Origin: Flavobacterium sp. N1994
GTDB lineage: Bacteria > Bacteroidota > Bacteroidia > Flavobacteriales > Flavobacteriaceae
DNA: 64,000 nt
Reading direction: 5' to 3'
Assembly: GCF_025947145.1 (NCBI RefSeq)
Contig: NZ_CP109999.1
Span: 806,001-870,000, forward strand
Position 1 is the first letter of the stretch, and each line of letters begins with the position of its first letter. The notes beneath the pieces were generated by a model. That model saw nothing but the letters and a program-made list of their open reading frames with translations. It did no database searches and had not been told where the DNA came from. Positions 36,578-47,184 of this stretch are shown one piece after another. The translations under genes and the position numbers were made by a program.

Positions 36578-39500
36578 TGATAGTAAAAGATTTTTTCGAA
36601 AAAGACATCAATAGAAATATTGAAACGGTAATCAAAGCTGATGACCGAGATAACATCTCAACCGAAGTTGCGGAGTATGTAATAACAAAAGAAATTGGCA
36701 AGAAAATCAGAGATTTGTTCCAAAGCTACAATGATTATAGCGGAGCAAATGGTGTTTGGATTTCTGGGTTCTTTGGTAGTGGTAAATCACACTTGCTGAA
36801 GATTGTTTCTTACGTATTAGAAAACAAAGAATTCAACGGTTATAAAAGTGGTGAATTGTTTGCCGAAAAAATTGAAGATGATGAGATGCTTAAAGCCGAT
36901 GTGCTTTCTGCCACCAGAATTCCTTCTGAATCTATTCTATTCAATATTGACCAACAAGCTCAAATTACAAGTAAAGCTGATGCAAATGCAATCCTTTCAG
37001 TTTTCTACAAAGTGTTCTATGACCACATAGGGTACTATGGCTTCCAACCACACGTTGCCGAATTTGAAATGTGGCTGGATAAACAGGATAAATACGAAGC
37101 CTTTAAACCTTTGTTCAAGGCAAAACATAATTCTGATTGGGAAACAGCTCGAATCGATTATTTTGACCCTCTGGTTACTTCAAGTATAGCTGAAGCATTG
37201 GGTGAAATTTTTGGAACTGATTCTTCCAAGTACGAAAATATCTTAGATTCGATAGAGGACAAACATAAGCAATCCATTGAAGATTTCTGCCAAAGAGTAA
37301 ACGAATACATCAAGATGAAACCAAAAGGTTTTAGGTTGAACTTTTTTGTCGATGAGGTTGGTCAATATATTAGTGATAATACCAAATTGATGTTGAATCT
37401 TCAAACTATTGCTGAAACTCTAGCTACAACAACCAAAGGTAATTCATGGATACTTGTAACATCACAAGAAGATATGGAAAAGGTTGTTGGCGACATGAGC
37501 AAAAGCCAACAAAATGACTTTTCACGAATCCAAGCAAGATTCAAAATAAAAGTTCCTTTGACTTCAGCAAACGTTGACGAAGTAATCGAAAAAAGGCTCT
37601 TAAAGAAAAACAAAGATGCACATACGAGTTTGACCAGCACCTTTAAAAAAGAAAGTGCTTTGTTGGATACCCTATTGAGTTTTTCTGATTCGGGAGTTCA
37701 GTTTAAAGGTTTTAAAAACGATGTAGATTTTGCCAATAAGATGCCCTTTGTATCTTATCAGTTCGATTTATTCCAACAATGTAGAATAGCACTTTCAACT
37801 CATAATGCTTTTCAAGGTAAACATGCGTCTGTAGGTGAAAGAAGCATGTTGGGTGTATTCCAACAGGTTATTCAAAATATTGAAGAACGTGGTGCTGATT
37901 CGTTAGTAAGTTTTGATTTGATGTTCGATGGAATTCGAAACGAATTGAAAGGACAAATACAAAGCTCTATTCAACTAGCAGAGCGTAATCTTGACAATTT
38001 GTTTGCGGTTAAGGTCTTGAAAGCTCTTTTCTTAGTGAAATACTTCGGTAATTTCAAAACAACGAAACGCAATATTTCTGTGTTGATGATTGATTCTATT
38101 GGAGTTGATTTAAAAACGCACGAACAAAAGATTGACGAAGCGTTGAATTTACTGGAGAATCAAAGCTATGTTCAACGCAATGGTGACATCTATGAATTCT
38201 TAACTGATGACGAAAAAGACATCGAAGAAGAAATCAAGAACACCGACATTGATGACCAAGCAATTACCAATTTACTAAAAGAGATTTTGTTTGACGAAAT
38301 TATTCGAGACAACAAAATTAAATACAATGACAACAAACAGGACTATGAATTCACCAGCAAGATTGACGGTGTTGTATTGGGGCGTGAAAAAGAATTGGAG
38401 ATAGAGATACTCACTGAGAACTATTCTGATTTTACCAACATCACTTTTATACAATCTCAAACGATAGCTAGTTCTGGAATGAAGATTTTGCTTCCTTCTG
38501 ACGCTACATTCATGAAGGACCTTAAGATGTATTTAAAAACAGATAAATACAACAAACAAAACCAATCAACAGCAAACAAAAGCGAGGTAAAAAGAATCCT
38601 TCAAGACAAAGGGATGCAAAATGCAGAACGAAGAAGAAACCTTTTATTGATGGCAAACAAAGCCTTGGCTTCTGCTGATGTTTTTTTGAATGGTGAAAAG
38701 ATTCAAACTGGTCAATCTTCAGATGGCAAAACACTTGTCGTAAATGCCTTCCAAAATTTGATTAAAACGGTTTATGTGAACTTAAGAATGTTGGGAGCTA
38801 CTCAGTTTTCAGAAGATACTTTCAAGCAAGTTATTGGTGGTAAAGCTGATGATTTGTTTAAATCGGATGATGAAACCATGAGTGAGGCTGAATCTGAAAT
38901 CTTGACTATTATCAACAGAAGAAAAGGACAGTCTGATAGAACTACTTTAAATGACCTTAAAACCATTTTCGCAAAGAAACCTTACGGTTGGTATCAAAAT
39001 GCGGTTTGGACCATTGTAGCCAAATTATACAAGCGTGGTAAGATTGAAATCAAGAAGGATTCAAACGTATTGGAAGACATTGATGTTATTCAAGCTTTGT
39101 TAAATTCTGCTAGTTACGCAAATACTTTGCTAGAGCCACAAGCTGTTATTGACCCGAAATTAGTAAAAGATTTGAAGGTAGTATATGCGGAAGCATTTGA
39201 CGAGAATTGCTCATTAAATGACGCTAAAGATGTTGCTAATGCTTTCAAAGAAAAACTCAAAGAAATGAATGGTGATTTAGCTCAATTGATGGCTAGACAA
39301 AGTGAACTTCCGTTCATGTCAAGTTTGACTGAGTTTAAAGAGTTGATAGCTAAATTATCCAACAAAGAATACAGTTATTACCTTACAAATCTTAAAGATT
39401 TTGAAGATGAGTTACTAGATACCAAGGAAAATCTACTGGACCCAATCAAGCGATTTATCAATGGTGACCAGTTAAAAATTTACGAAGGTATAAGAACAAT

Positions 39501-40077
39501 CGTAAAGAGTGATGTTTCCAACTTTGATTACGTTGAAGGTAATGAATTCAATATTTTAAAGGAGTTATTGGATAACCCAAAACCTTATAGCGGTAATTCA
39601 ATAAAAGAAGCTAAAACAGCTCAAGATGAATTAACTAAGAAAGTTTTGGAACGTATCAGTGAAGAGAAAACCAAAGCTATTTCTGCTATCCAAGGTGCTA
39701 TAGATGACATCAAATCAAAAGAAGAATTTATCATGTTAGATTCAGCAAATCAAAACAAGATAACCCTTCCTTTTCAAGAGGTTATCGATAAACTACAGAC
39801 GCAACGTTACATTGCTTTGATTCGTGATGCCAAATCAAAAACACTGGAACACTTATTTCCAAAGCAGTTAAACGAAATGATTCGTTTGAGTACTCCAGCG
39901 GATAGTGGTTCTGGTGTAGTAAATGAGCCAACACCACATTACATAAGAAGAGCTTCCATCAAGGTTGATTTTGACAAAACAGAATTGAGGACCGAAGCTG
40001 ATGTAAATGACTATGTTGAGGCACTTAAAAAGGCTTTGTTAGAACAGATTAAAGAATCTAGAAGAATTTCATTATAA
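36577..40077 (+). CDS. brxC: BREX ATPase BrxC (PglY-like)
   Basis: The 1166-residue protein is a P-loop ATPase with Walker A in SGFFGSGKSHLLK (about residues 63-75) and Walker B in FFVDEVGQYI (about 255-264). The N-terminal start, KDFFEKDINRNIETVIKADD, is typical of BrxC/DUF499-like proteins. Length is normal for the family (about 1200). BrxC is required for the methylation and defence activities of BREX, probably as an oligomeric motor or loader on DNA. The stop overlaps the pglX start by one base. Confidence 0.93.
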   Translation: MIVKDFFEKDINRNIETVIKADDRDNISTEVAEYVITKEIGKKIRDLFQSYNDYSGANGVWISGFFGSGKSHLLKIVSYVLENKEFNGYKSGELFAEKIEDDEMLKADVLSATRIPSESILFNIDQQAQITSKADANAILSVFYKVFYDHIGYYGFQPHVAEFEMWLDKQDKYEAFKPLFKAKHNSDWETARIDYFDPLVTSSIAEALGEIFGTDSSKYENILDSIEDKHKQSIEDFCQRVNEYIKMKPKGFRLNFFVDEVGQYISDNTKLMLNLQTIAETLATTTKGNSWILVTSQEDMEKVVGDMSKSQQNDFSRIQARFKIKVPLTSANVDEVIEKRLLKKNKDAHTSLTSTFKKESALLDTLLSFSDSGVQFKGFKNDVDFANKMPFVSYQFDLFQQCRIALSTHNAFQGKHASVGERSMLGVFQQVIQNIEERGADSLVSFDLMFDGIRNELKGQIQSSIQLAERNLDNLFAVKVLKALFLVKYFGNFKTTKRNISVLMIDSIGVDLKTHEQKIDEALNLLENQSYVQRNGDIYEFLTDDEKDIEEEIKNTDIDDQAITNLLKEILFDEIIRDNKIKYNDNKQDYEFTSKIDGVVLGREKELEIEILTENYSDFTNITFIQSQTIASSGMKILLPSDATFMKDLKMYLKTDKYNKQNQSTANKSEVKRILQDKGMQNAERRRNLLLMANKALASADVFLNGEKIQTGQSSDGKTLVVNAFQNLIKTVYVNLRMLGATQFSEDTFKQVIGGKADDLFKSDDETMSEAESEILTIINRRKGQSDRTTLNDLKTIFAKKPYGWYQNAVWTIVAKLYKRGKIEIKKDSNVLEDIDVIQALLNSASYANTLLEPQAVIDPKLVKDLKVVYAEAFDENCSLNDAKDVANAFKEKLKEMNGDLAQLMARQSELPFMSSLTEFKELIAKLSNKEYSYYLTNLKDFEDELLDTKENLLDPIKRFINGDQLKIYEGIRTIVKSDVSNFDYVEGNEFNILKELLDNPKPYSGNSIKEAKTAQDELTKKVLERISEEKTKAISAIQGAIDDIKSKEEFIMLDSANQNKITLPFQEVIDKLQTQRYIALIRDAKSKTLEHLFPKQLNEMIRLSTPADSGSGVVNEPTPHYIRRASIKVDFDKTELRTEADVNDYVEALKKALLEQIKESRRISL

Positions 40078-43000
40078 TGAATACAAACGCTCTAAAAAAA
40101 TTCGCTCAAGAAGCCAGAAGGAAACTCCTAGAACAAGTGGGAGCTAAATTGGAATATGTATTGCATACTGATACACCCGAACTTCGTGAGAAAGCAGACC
40201 AAGTTCAAAAGCTAAAAGAAGCCATTCAGAGGACTTCTAAGGAACAAATAATAGATAAGGTTACATACACTTGGTTTAACCGTTTTATGGCGTTACGCTT
40301 CATGGATGCTAATGATTACCAACCCATAGGTATTCGTGTGTTGACACCAAAGGATGGCTACACCCTTCCAGAATTATTGGATGAGGCTAAGCAAGGTCAC
40401 ATTCCAGAAGAGCTTTCGGTTAAGAACCAACGAATCTATGATTTATTGGATGGAAAAATACCGAGTACCAATGCACAAAATGAGGCATACAAAGACTTAT
40501 TGATTGGAGCATGTAACCATTTGAATAAAGTTTTTCCTTTCTTGTTTGAAAGAATCAACGATTACACCGAGTTGTTGTTGCCAGATGACCTTACATCAGA
40601 ACTATCCATTATACAAGATATTCGTGATGGAATGAGTATTGAAGATTGTGCTGAAGTGGAAGTTATCGGATGGTTGTATCAATTTTATATTTCTGAGAAA
40701 AAAGATGAGGTTTTTGCCTCAAAATCGGCTGTTAAAAAGGAAGATATACCAGCCGCAACTCAGTTGTTTACACCACGTTGGATTGTAGAATATATGGTTC
40801 AAAATACTGTTGGAAAGTTATGGTTACAAAACAAACCTAATTCCAAGTTAAGAGAGCACATGCCATATTTTATTGAATCTCCTTCGGTGACCAATGAAGA
40901 CTACTTAAAGTTAAATTCTATTGAAGAATTAACATTGCTGGACCAAGCTTGTGGTAGTGGTCACATATTGGTTTATGGTTTTGATTTATTGTACAAAATT
41001 TACGAAGAAGAAGGATACAATACCAACGAGATACCAGAACTCATTATCAAAAACAATCTATTCGGTTTCGAAATTGATGAACGTGCATCACAATTAGCTG
41101 GAATGGCATTGATGATGAAAGCCAGAAGTTATAACAGAAGATTTTTTAGAAAAGAAGTTGAACCGACTATACTTTGTTATAAAGATTTGGTACTGAGCAA
41201 AGATGAATATAATGAAACATTTAAGCAAATTGGAATTAAGTTAACAGATGAGTTAAATTACGATTTAACACAAATGCAACAGGCAACCAACTATGGTTCT
41301 TTGATTGTACCACATACTTCTACCCAAGAATTAGAAAGGACATTAGTTGGAATTATTGCGAAAGAAAATACTAGTGATGCATTCCTAAAGTATCAACTAG
41401 AACAATTGAAAATATCTATTGAACAGTTGATTCTTTTGAGTAAAAAATACCATTGTATTGTAGATAACCCACCGTACATGGGTGGTGGAAATATGAACAA
41501 AATTTTAGGTGATTATGTAAAAGTAAACTACCCAGATAGCAAAGCAGATTTGATGGCTTGCTTTATGGAAGCTGGAATTAATATGTTACAAACAAGAGGC
41601 TTTTTAGGTATGATAAACCAACATTCTTGGATGTTCTTGAGTAGCTACGAAAAACTTCGTGAGAGACTAGTTAAAAACGTTTTCTTCGATACTAATTTGC
41701 ATCTAGGTTCTCGTACTTTTCCAGAGATTGGTGGTGAAGTGGTACAAAATGCTTCTTTTACTTTTTGGAATAGGACATTAGATGATAAAGGTGTTTATTT
41801 TAGATTAGTTGATTTTAATTCATCTGAGCTAAAACGATTGGCTACAATAGAAATTGAAACTAACAAAAGCTCAAAATTATACTTTATCAAAAGCCAAAAT
41901 AATTTTGAAAAAATCCCTGGCAATCCAATTGGATATTGGTTGAGTGAGAGATATTTAAAACTCTTTAACAACAAACTACTTGGGGAAGTTGAACTTCCAA
42001 AAAAGGGTGCAGATACTGGTAAAAATGATTATTTTCTAAGACTTTGGAGTGAAGTAGAATATAATAGAATTGATAGAAACTGCAAGTGGGTATTTTACAA
42101 TAAAGGTGGCAATTTTAGAAGATGGTATGGTAATTTTGATTACATTATCAATTGGCAAAATGAAGGAGAAGAACTCAAAAATTCGAGTGCCAATTTGAGA
42201 AGTAAGGACTTATATTTTCAAGACTCAATTTCATGGAATGCATTATCATCAAATAAATTTTGTGCAAGATTTTCTGACAAAAAGACAATTTTCGATTCTG
42301 CTGGGTCATCATTATTTCTTGAAAGTAAACTAAACAATTTTAATGTTTATTTAGGTTTTTTAAACTCAAGAGTATCTCAAGAAATATTAAATATAATCAA
42401 TCCTACCCTCAATTATGGTGCTGGTACAGTGGCATCATTACCAATAATAAAAATTGAAAATGAAGAAATATCAGAATTAGTAAATAAATCTATAGATATA
42501 GCAAAAGAGGATTGGATTTCATATGAAAATTCAGATGATTTTATTCAGTCTAAAATCATTAGTCACAAATCCCAAGACCTTGAAGAAGCTTTTGACCTCT
42601 ATCAGCAATACTGGAAAAATAGATTTTACCAATTACACAAAAACGAAGAAGAGCTAAATAAAAAATTCATAGAAATCTATGGTTTACAAGCGGAATTATC
42701 ACCAGAAGTTCAAATAGAAGATATAACTATTCTAAAAGAAGAAACAGTAATTGAGAATGGGCAATTGACATTTAAAACAGAGGAAGTTTTTGCTCAGTTC
42801 TTGAGTTATGCGGTGGGTTGCATGTTTGGTCGTTATTCATTAGACAAAGGAGGATTAATTCTTGCCAATCAAGGTGAAACTCTTGAAGACTATTTGGCAA
42901 AAATAGAAAAGACCAAGGACCAATTGAGTTTTATTCCAGATGATGACAACATTATACCTGTTCTGGATGACGAATGGTTTGAGGATGACATTACAGGACG

Positions 43001-43568
43001 TTTTCATGCGTTTCTAAAAGCAAGTTTCGGTACTGCTAACTTTGATAAAAACTTGGCATTTGTAGAAGAGTGTCTGGGTAAAGATGTTCGCAAATATTTT
43101 GTGAAAGATTTTTACAACGACCATATCAAGCGTTACAAGAAAAGACCAATTTATTGGATGTTCTCGTCACCCAAAGGTTCATTCAATGTGTTGATTTACA
43201 TGCACCGCTATACAACAGATACTCTTAATAAAATTTTGAATGGCTATCTGATTGAGTATAGAGAAAAGCTAAACACTCGTTTGGAACACTTGGACCATTT
43301 AATCGTGTCTGGTTCTTCCACAGAACAAACTAAAGCTCAAAAGGAAAAAGACAAGCTTAAATTGGTGCTTATAGAGCTTCAAGAATACGAAAGAGAAACA
43401 CTGAGACCTTTGGCTATAGAACGCATCAATATAGACCTAGATGAAGGTGTTTTGGTAAACTATAACAAGTTTGGTAAAGCAATCAAAGATGTCGCTGGAT
43501 TAAATGATGCTAAGACAAAGAAAAAGGTTAAAGAGTTTGATTGGATTGATGTAACGCAAATAAGATAG
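40077..43568 (+). CDS. pglX: BREX adenine-specific DNA methyltransferase PglX
   Basis: The 1163-residue protein is a gamma-type N6-adenine methyltransferase. The SAM-binding motif I is DQACGSGHILVYGFDLL (from residue 289), and the catalytic motif IV is NPPY at 464-467 in VDNPPYMGGGNMN. The region 600-820, where neighbouring-strand residues vary most, is the likely target-recognition part. PglX marks the host genome at one asymmetric site per system and gives BREX its self/non-self choice. The frame is intact, so methylation should be active if expressed. It is followed after 3 bp by an unknown gene rather than pglZ. Confidence 0.95.
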   Translation: MNTNALKKFAQEARRKLLEQVGAKLEYVLHTDTPELREKADQVQKLKEAIQRTSKEQIIDKVTYTWFNRFMALRFMDANDYQPIGIRVLTPKDGYTLPELLDEAKQGHIPEELSVKNQRIYDLLDGKIPSTNAQNEAYKDLLIGACNHLNKVFPFLFERINDYTELLLPDDLTSELSIIQDIRDGMSIEDCAEVEVIGWLYQFYISEKKDEVFASKSAVKKEDIPAATQLFTPRWIVEYMVQNTVGKLWLQNKPNSKLREHMPYFIESPSVTNEDYLKLNSIEELTLLDQACGSGHILVYGFDLLYKIYEEEGYNTNEIPELIIKNNLFGFEIDERASQLAGMALMMKARSYNRRFFRKEVEPTILCYKDLVLSKDEYNETFKQIGIKLTDELNYDLTQMQQATNYGSLIVPHTSTQELERTLVGIIAKENTSDAFLKYQLEQLKISIEQLILLSKKYHCIVDNPPYMGGGNMNKILGDYVKVNYPDSKADLMACFMEAGINMLQTRGFLGMINQHSWMFLSSYEKLRERLVKNVFFDTNLHLGSRTFPEIGGEVVQNASFTFWNRTLDDKGVYFRLVDFNSSELKRLATIEIETNKSSKLYFIKSQNNFEKIPGNPIGYWLSERYLKLFNNKLLGEVELPKKGADTGKNDYFLRLWSEVEYNRIDRNCKWVFYNKGGNFRRWYGNFDYIINWQNEGEELKNSSANLRSKDLYFQDSISWNALSSNKFCARFSDKKTIFDSAGSSLFLESKLNNFNVYLGFLNSRVSQEILNIINPTLNYGAGTVASLPIIKIENEEISELVNKSIDIAKEDWISYENSDDFIQSKIISHKSQDLEEAFDLYQQYWKNRFYQLHKNEEELNKKFIEIYGLQAELSPEVQIEDITILKEETVIENGQLTFKTEEVFAQFLSYAVGCMFGRYSLDKGGLILANQGETLEDYLAKIEKTKDQLSFIPDDDNIIPVLDDEWFEDDITGRFHAFLKASFGTANFDKNLAFVEECLGKDVRKYFVKDFYNDHIKRYKKRPIYWMFSSPKGSFNVLIYMHRYTTDTLNKILNGYLIEYREKLNTRLEHLDHLIVSGSSTEQTKAQKEKDKLKLVLIELQEYERETLRPLAIERINIDLDEGVLVNYNKFGKAIKDVAGLNDAKTKKKVKEFDWIDVTQIR

Positions 43569-43571
43569 AGA

Positions 43572-44669
43572 ATGACAATAAGAAAATTAATAGAGCAAAT
43601 TGAGTACTTAGATGAAAATCTACAACAAAATGGTTTTTGGGAAACTACCCAAGATAATTACAATACAATAATAAGTAATAGGCAAAACATTGTTTTGCTA
43701 AAGGAACTAACTGAAAAACAAATGCTTAAAATGAGTGCCTTGTACTCAAGTGAAACTCCGTTATTTCTTAAATCAATATTAGTACCAAATGGTTGTCAAC
43801 CATTCACGGAAACAAATTTTGTTCAACTTTTTCAAGATTTATTGAGTTCAAATGTTGTAGATGTAAATCAATACTACAATGAAATAACTCCAATATTTAA
43901 TGACTTGATTGCAAAGATTACAGAAAACATTGAAAAATTGGAGAACTTGAAATCTATTTTTAAACCCTATCTTGATAAAGATTATTCAACTCTTCAAACT
44001 GATGAAAACGCAATTTTTTCCATCAAATTTAATGATGAAAAAACAATCGGTGGATTGAAAAATTTGGCTAAAGAAATTAATAAATGGAATACTAGTCTTT
44101 TGATATATTATGGTCTGATTAAAGGTGAATCACCAAAGGATATTGAATTAATTGAAGTTGATAATGGTTCCATTGATTTCGTCATTAATATCAATTTTGA
44201 CATAGCAAGCAAGTTTTTAGAATTAATCAAAGTAGGTTTTGAAGTATTTTCTGCATACCTATTATACAAAACTACAGTTGCTCAGATTACTAAAAGTTAT
44301 GGTGATAATCAAAAACTAATTGATGGTGAAAAACAAAGAGAAGAAGACCTTCTTGAAAACATATCAATTCAAGTTGAGAAAGCAATTAAAAGACAGCTTA
44401 AGGAGCATAAAAAAGGAACGAAACCTCAAATAGAAGCATTAGACAAAAAAATTGAGGTCATTGCCAAATTGGTTAAAGAACACATCGTAAAAGGGAACTC
44501 TGTTAAACTGCTTTCTTCTCCAGAAGCAGAAAGAGAAAATACAGCTTTGGTCCAGAAAGATAATCAAGAACTAACAGAAAAAACTAAAATCCTGTTTAAG
44601 CAATTAGGTCCAGAGGAACAGATTAAACTTTTGGAGGCTTTTGTTCAAGAGACAGAGGAGAGCATATAA
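43572..44669 (+). CDS. Unknown protein between pglX and pglZ (BREX-embedded)
   Basis: The 365-residue protein was not recognised. Residues 1-180 are mostly helical. Residues 192-206 read ELIEVDNGSIDFVIN, a strand-like segment with a conserved-looking GS, and lead into a hydrophobic helix (211-234: IASKFLELIKVGFEVFSAYLLY) that could touch a membrane or pack in a bundle. Residues 240-360 are charged coiled coil. It lies 3 bp after pglX and 16 bp before the pglZ start, so it is expressed with the operon. Extra genes inside BREX operons often encode additional defence or effector activities, which is plausible here but unproven. Confidence 0.7.
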   Translation: MTIRKLIEQIEYLDENLQQNGFWETTQDNYNTIISNRQNIVLLKELTEKQMLKMSALYSSETPLFLKSILVPNGCQPFTETNFVQLFQDLLSSNVVDVNQYYNEITPIFNDLIAKITENIEKLENLKSIFKPYLDKDYSTLQTDENAIFSIKFNDEKTIGGLKNLAKEINKWNTSLLIYYGLIKGESPKDIELIEVDNGSIDFVININFDIASKFLELIKVGFEVFSAYLLYKTTVAQITKSYGDNQKLIDGEKQREEDLLENISIQVEKAIKRQLKEHKKGTKPQIEALDKKIEVIAKLVKEHIVKGNSVKLLSSPEAERENTALVQKDNQELTEKTKILFKQLGPEEQIKLLEAFVQETEESI

Positions 44670-44685
44670 TTATTACCTAGGTTCT

Positions 44686-47181
44686 ATGAATAAAATATCA
44701 GAAGCATTAATAAAGTTGTTCAATAAACATCGTATCATTTTTTGGTACGATGAAAAGGAAGAACTTACAGAACAATTCAACGAGGTGTTACTTGATGATG
44801 TGTCCAAAATTCACGTTCAAGGAAACGAATTTGCTGTCAAACACATTATCAACAAACAAAACCCTAAAGGTAAGTTTCTATTGTACTTTACAGGAGAAAA
44901 ACCAGCCAACGAAGACAATTGGTTGTTGGATATGGAATTAGCACATCAAGTGTTTCATACAGACCAAGAAGCGATGTGGCTTCAAGAAATGGGATTGGGT
45001 TATCATCTGAAAGAGTTGGTTACCGAGCACATGGAGTTTTTTAGAGCTAAAGAACGAAGACTGAAGCTAAAAGATTTTTTGGGTGACGGTGATGATTATC
45101 AAGAAATACGTTATAAGATGCTTGCTGTTACATTTGGAACTGAGAACATCAGTTTGGTAACATATATACATGCACACGCTTCCTCTTTTTCTGATGGAAA
45201 CGAAAAGTTTGACAAGGACCTAGATAGGTATAATTTAACCAAATACTACTGGAGCGAAATTAAACGAAAGTATAACTACACAAATGATTTACCTTCAATT
45301 TACGATTTCCTTCTGGAAGTATTTAATTCAAACTTCGTACTTGGAATTAAAAATGGAATAGCAAAAGAATCAAGGCTTTTGTTATCACTTTGGAAAGACA
45401 CAATTCAATTTAGAGAGTTTTTCGGAAAGGTTTCGGATAAAATCGCAATAGACATTGATGTAGAAAACAAGTTGAATCAATCAAATATAGATTCTCTTGT
45501 GAGTGATGACTTGTTTAAACTCATTGATAAGAAGGTAATCCATGAGCTTGTTAATTTAATTACTTCTGAAGGAATATCAAACGATAAAGTTTTACAGTAT
45601 GTGAAACAACGTGAAAATAAATATTGGTATGGTGAACTGGAATCATTTTATCAAAGTATTGTTTTTGCATCGCAAATGATAACATTGGTTAGAAAAAATG
45701 GCAACACCAAATATGATTCATTTGCTGAAGGAACTAAGGATTACGCAACCAGTCTTTACGAAATAGATTTGTTGTACCGTAAATTTATTTGGAGCTATAG
45801 AAGGACCAATCAAAATAAAATTCTTGCAGAATTAGCTGATAAGGTAGAGAAAGTATATTCAAATGACTGGTTGTTGATATATAACAACAACTGGCAAAGT
45901 GTGATTGATAATCTTTCATCATGGACCATCGATTCAGCAACCAGTCAAAAACATTTTTACAATACACATGTAAAGCCTGTAGTCGATAAAAAACAACGAT
46001 TGTTTGTGATTATATCAGATGCGTTTAGATATGAATGTGGTGCTGAATTAGCAAAAAAATTACAATCAGAGAACCGATACGAAGCCTCAATTGGTCACAT
46101 GGTTGCAAGTTTACCCTCATATACTCAATTGGGGATGGCTTCATTACTTCCTCATAAAGAATTAAGTATTCAAGATGGTAGTGATTTGGTCCTCATAGAT
46201 GGTATGTCAAGTAGTGGTATTCAAGGTCGTTCAAAAATTCTTGAAACTAACTCTGACGCTAGAGCAACAGCAATCAAGGCAGAGGACTTTATGAAGATGA
46301 ATTCTGCCAAAGAAGGTCGTGATTTTGTGAAACAATATGATTTGATTTACATCTACCATAATCGAATAGATAAGACTGGTGACGATAAAACAACAGAAGA
46401 AAAAGTATTTGAAGCTGTTGAAGAAGAGTTTGCATTCTTGATGGATATGCTAAAGAAGATAAACAACATGAATGGTTATAATATGATAATAACTTCCGAC
46501 CATGGTTTTATCTATCAACATAATGAATTAGCAGAAAGTGATTTTAGTGAATCAAATCACATAGGTGAAATTTGGAAGGAAAACAGAAGATTTATCTTAG
46601 GTAAAAACCTTTCTAATGATTCAGCAACAAAAGCATTTAAAAGCGAACAACTTGATATAAAATCGGGTGTTGATGTATTGATTCCAAAATCCATAAACAG
46701 ACTAAGAATAAAGGGTGCTGGTTCACGTTTTATTCATGGTGGAGCATCTTTACAAGAAATAGTAATTCCGTTGGTTAAAATCACTAAAACAAGACAGGAT
46801 ACAACAACTCAAGTTGACATCGACATCATTAAATCTACTGACAGAATTACAACAAATATTCTTGCAGTTTCATTTATTCAGAAAGAAGCTGTTAGCGAGC
46901 AAGTATTACCTAGAAACATTCGAGCTTTTATACGTGCAGAAGACGGTGAGGAATTAAGTGACCAATTCAAATACAATTTTGACATCGAAGAAGGAAGCGA
47001 ACGACAAAGAGAAGTTAAACATCGATTCCAGTTAAGTTCTAAAGCCAGTGGAAAGTACAAAAACCAAAGAGTGCTATTGGTTTTAGAAGAACCTGTTGAA
47101 GGCACTTCAAAATGGAAACAATACCAAGAATACTATTACACGTTGAATATATCGTTTACAAACGACTTTGATGATTTTTAA
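44686..47181 (+). CDS. pglZ: BREX alkaline phosphatase-like protein PglZ
   Basis: Read from the ATG at 44686 the protein has 831 residues. The start at 44641 would overlap the previous gene and adds 15 residues unlike the family. The N-terminal MNKISEALIKLFNKHRIIFWYDEKEE is typical of type 1 PglZ. The alkaline-phosphatase-fold core has IISDAFRYECGAEL (about 441-454, metal-binding Asp) and IITSDHGFIYQH (about 601-612). PglZ is a core BREX component required for methylation and phage exclusion, and some members are metal-dependent nucleases. The sequence is intact and of normal length. Confidence 0.93.
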   Translation: MNKISEALIKLFNKHRIIFWYDEKEELTEQFNEVLLDDVSKIHVQGNEFAVKHIINKQNPKGKFLLYFTGEKPANEDNWLLDMELAHQVFHTDQEAMWLQEMGLGYHLKELVTEHMEFFRAKERRLKLKDFLGDGDDYQEIRYKMLAVTFGTENISLVTYIHAHASSFSDGNEKFDKDLDRYNLTKYYWSEIKRKYNYTNDLPSIYDFLLEVFNSNFVLGIKNGIAKESRLLLSLWKDTIQFREFFGKVSDKIAIDIDVENKLNQSNIDSLVSDDLFKLIDKKVIHELVNLITSEGISNDKVLQYVKQRENKYWYGELESFYQSIVFASQMITLVRKNGNTKYDSFAEGTKDYATSLYEIDLLYRKFIWSYRRTNQNKILAELADKVEKVYSNDWLLIYNNNWQSVIDNLSSWTIDSATSQKHFYNTHVKPVVDKKQRLFVIISDAFRYECGAELAKKLQSENRYEASIGHMVASLPSYTQLGMASLLPHKELSIQDGSDLVLIDGMSSSGIQGRSKILETNSDARATAIKAEDFMKMNSAKEGRDFVKQYDLIYIYHNRIDKTGDDKTTEEKVFEAVEEEFAFLMDMLKKINNMNGYNMIITSDHGFIYQHNELAESDFSESNHIGEIWKENRRFILGKNLSNDSATKAFKSEQLDIKSGVDVLIPKSINRLRIKGAGSRFIHGGASLQEIVIPLVKITKTRQDTTTQVDIDIIKSTDRITTNILAVSFIQKEAVSEQVLPRNIRAFIRAEDGEELSDQFKYNFDIEEGSERQREVKHRFQLSSKASGKYKNQRVLLVLEEPVEGTSKWKQYQEYYYTLNISFTNDFDDF

Positions 47182-47184
47182 TAT

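Noticed and set aside
40077..43568. PglX gene as a stand-alone type IIG or type I restriction-modification methyltransferase
   Set aside because: Its place between brxC and pglZ/brxL, its length and its start fit BREX PglX. No HsdR or HsdS genes are present.
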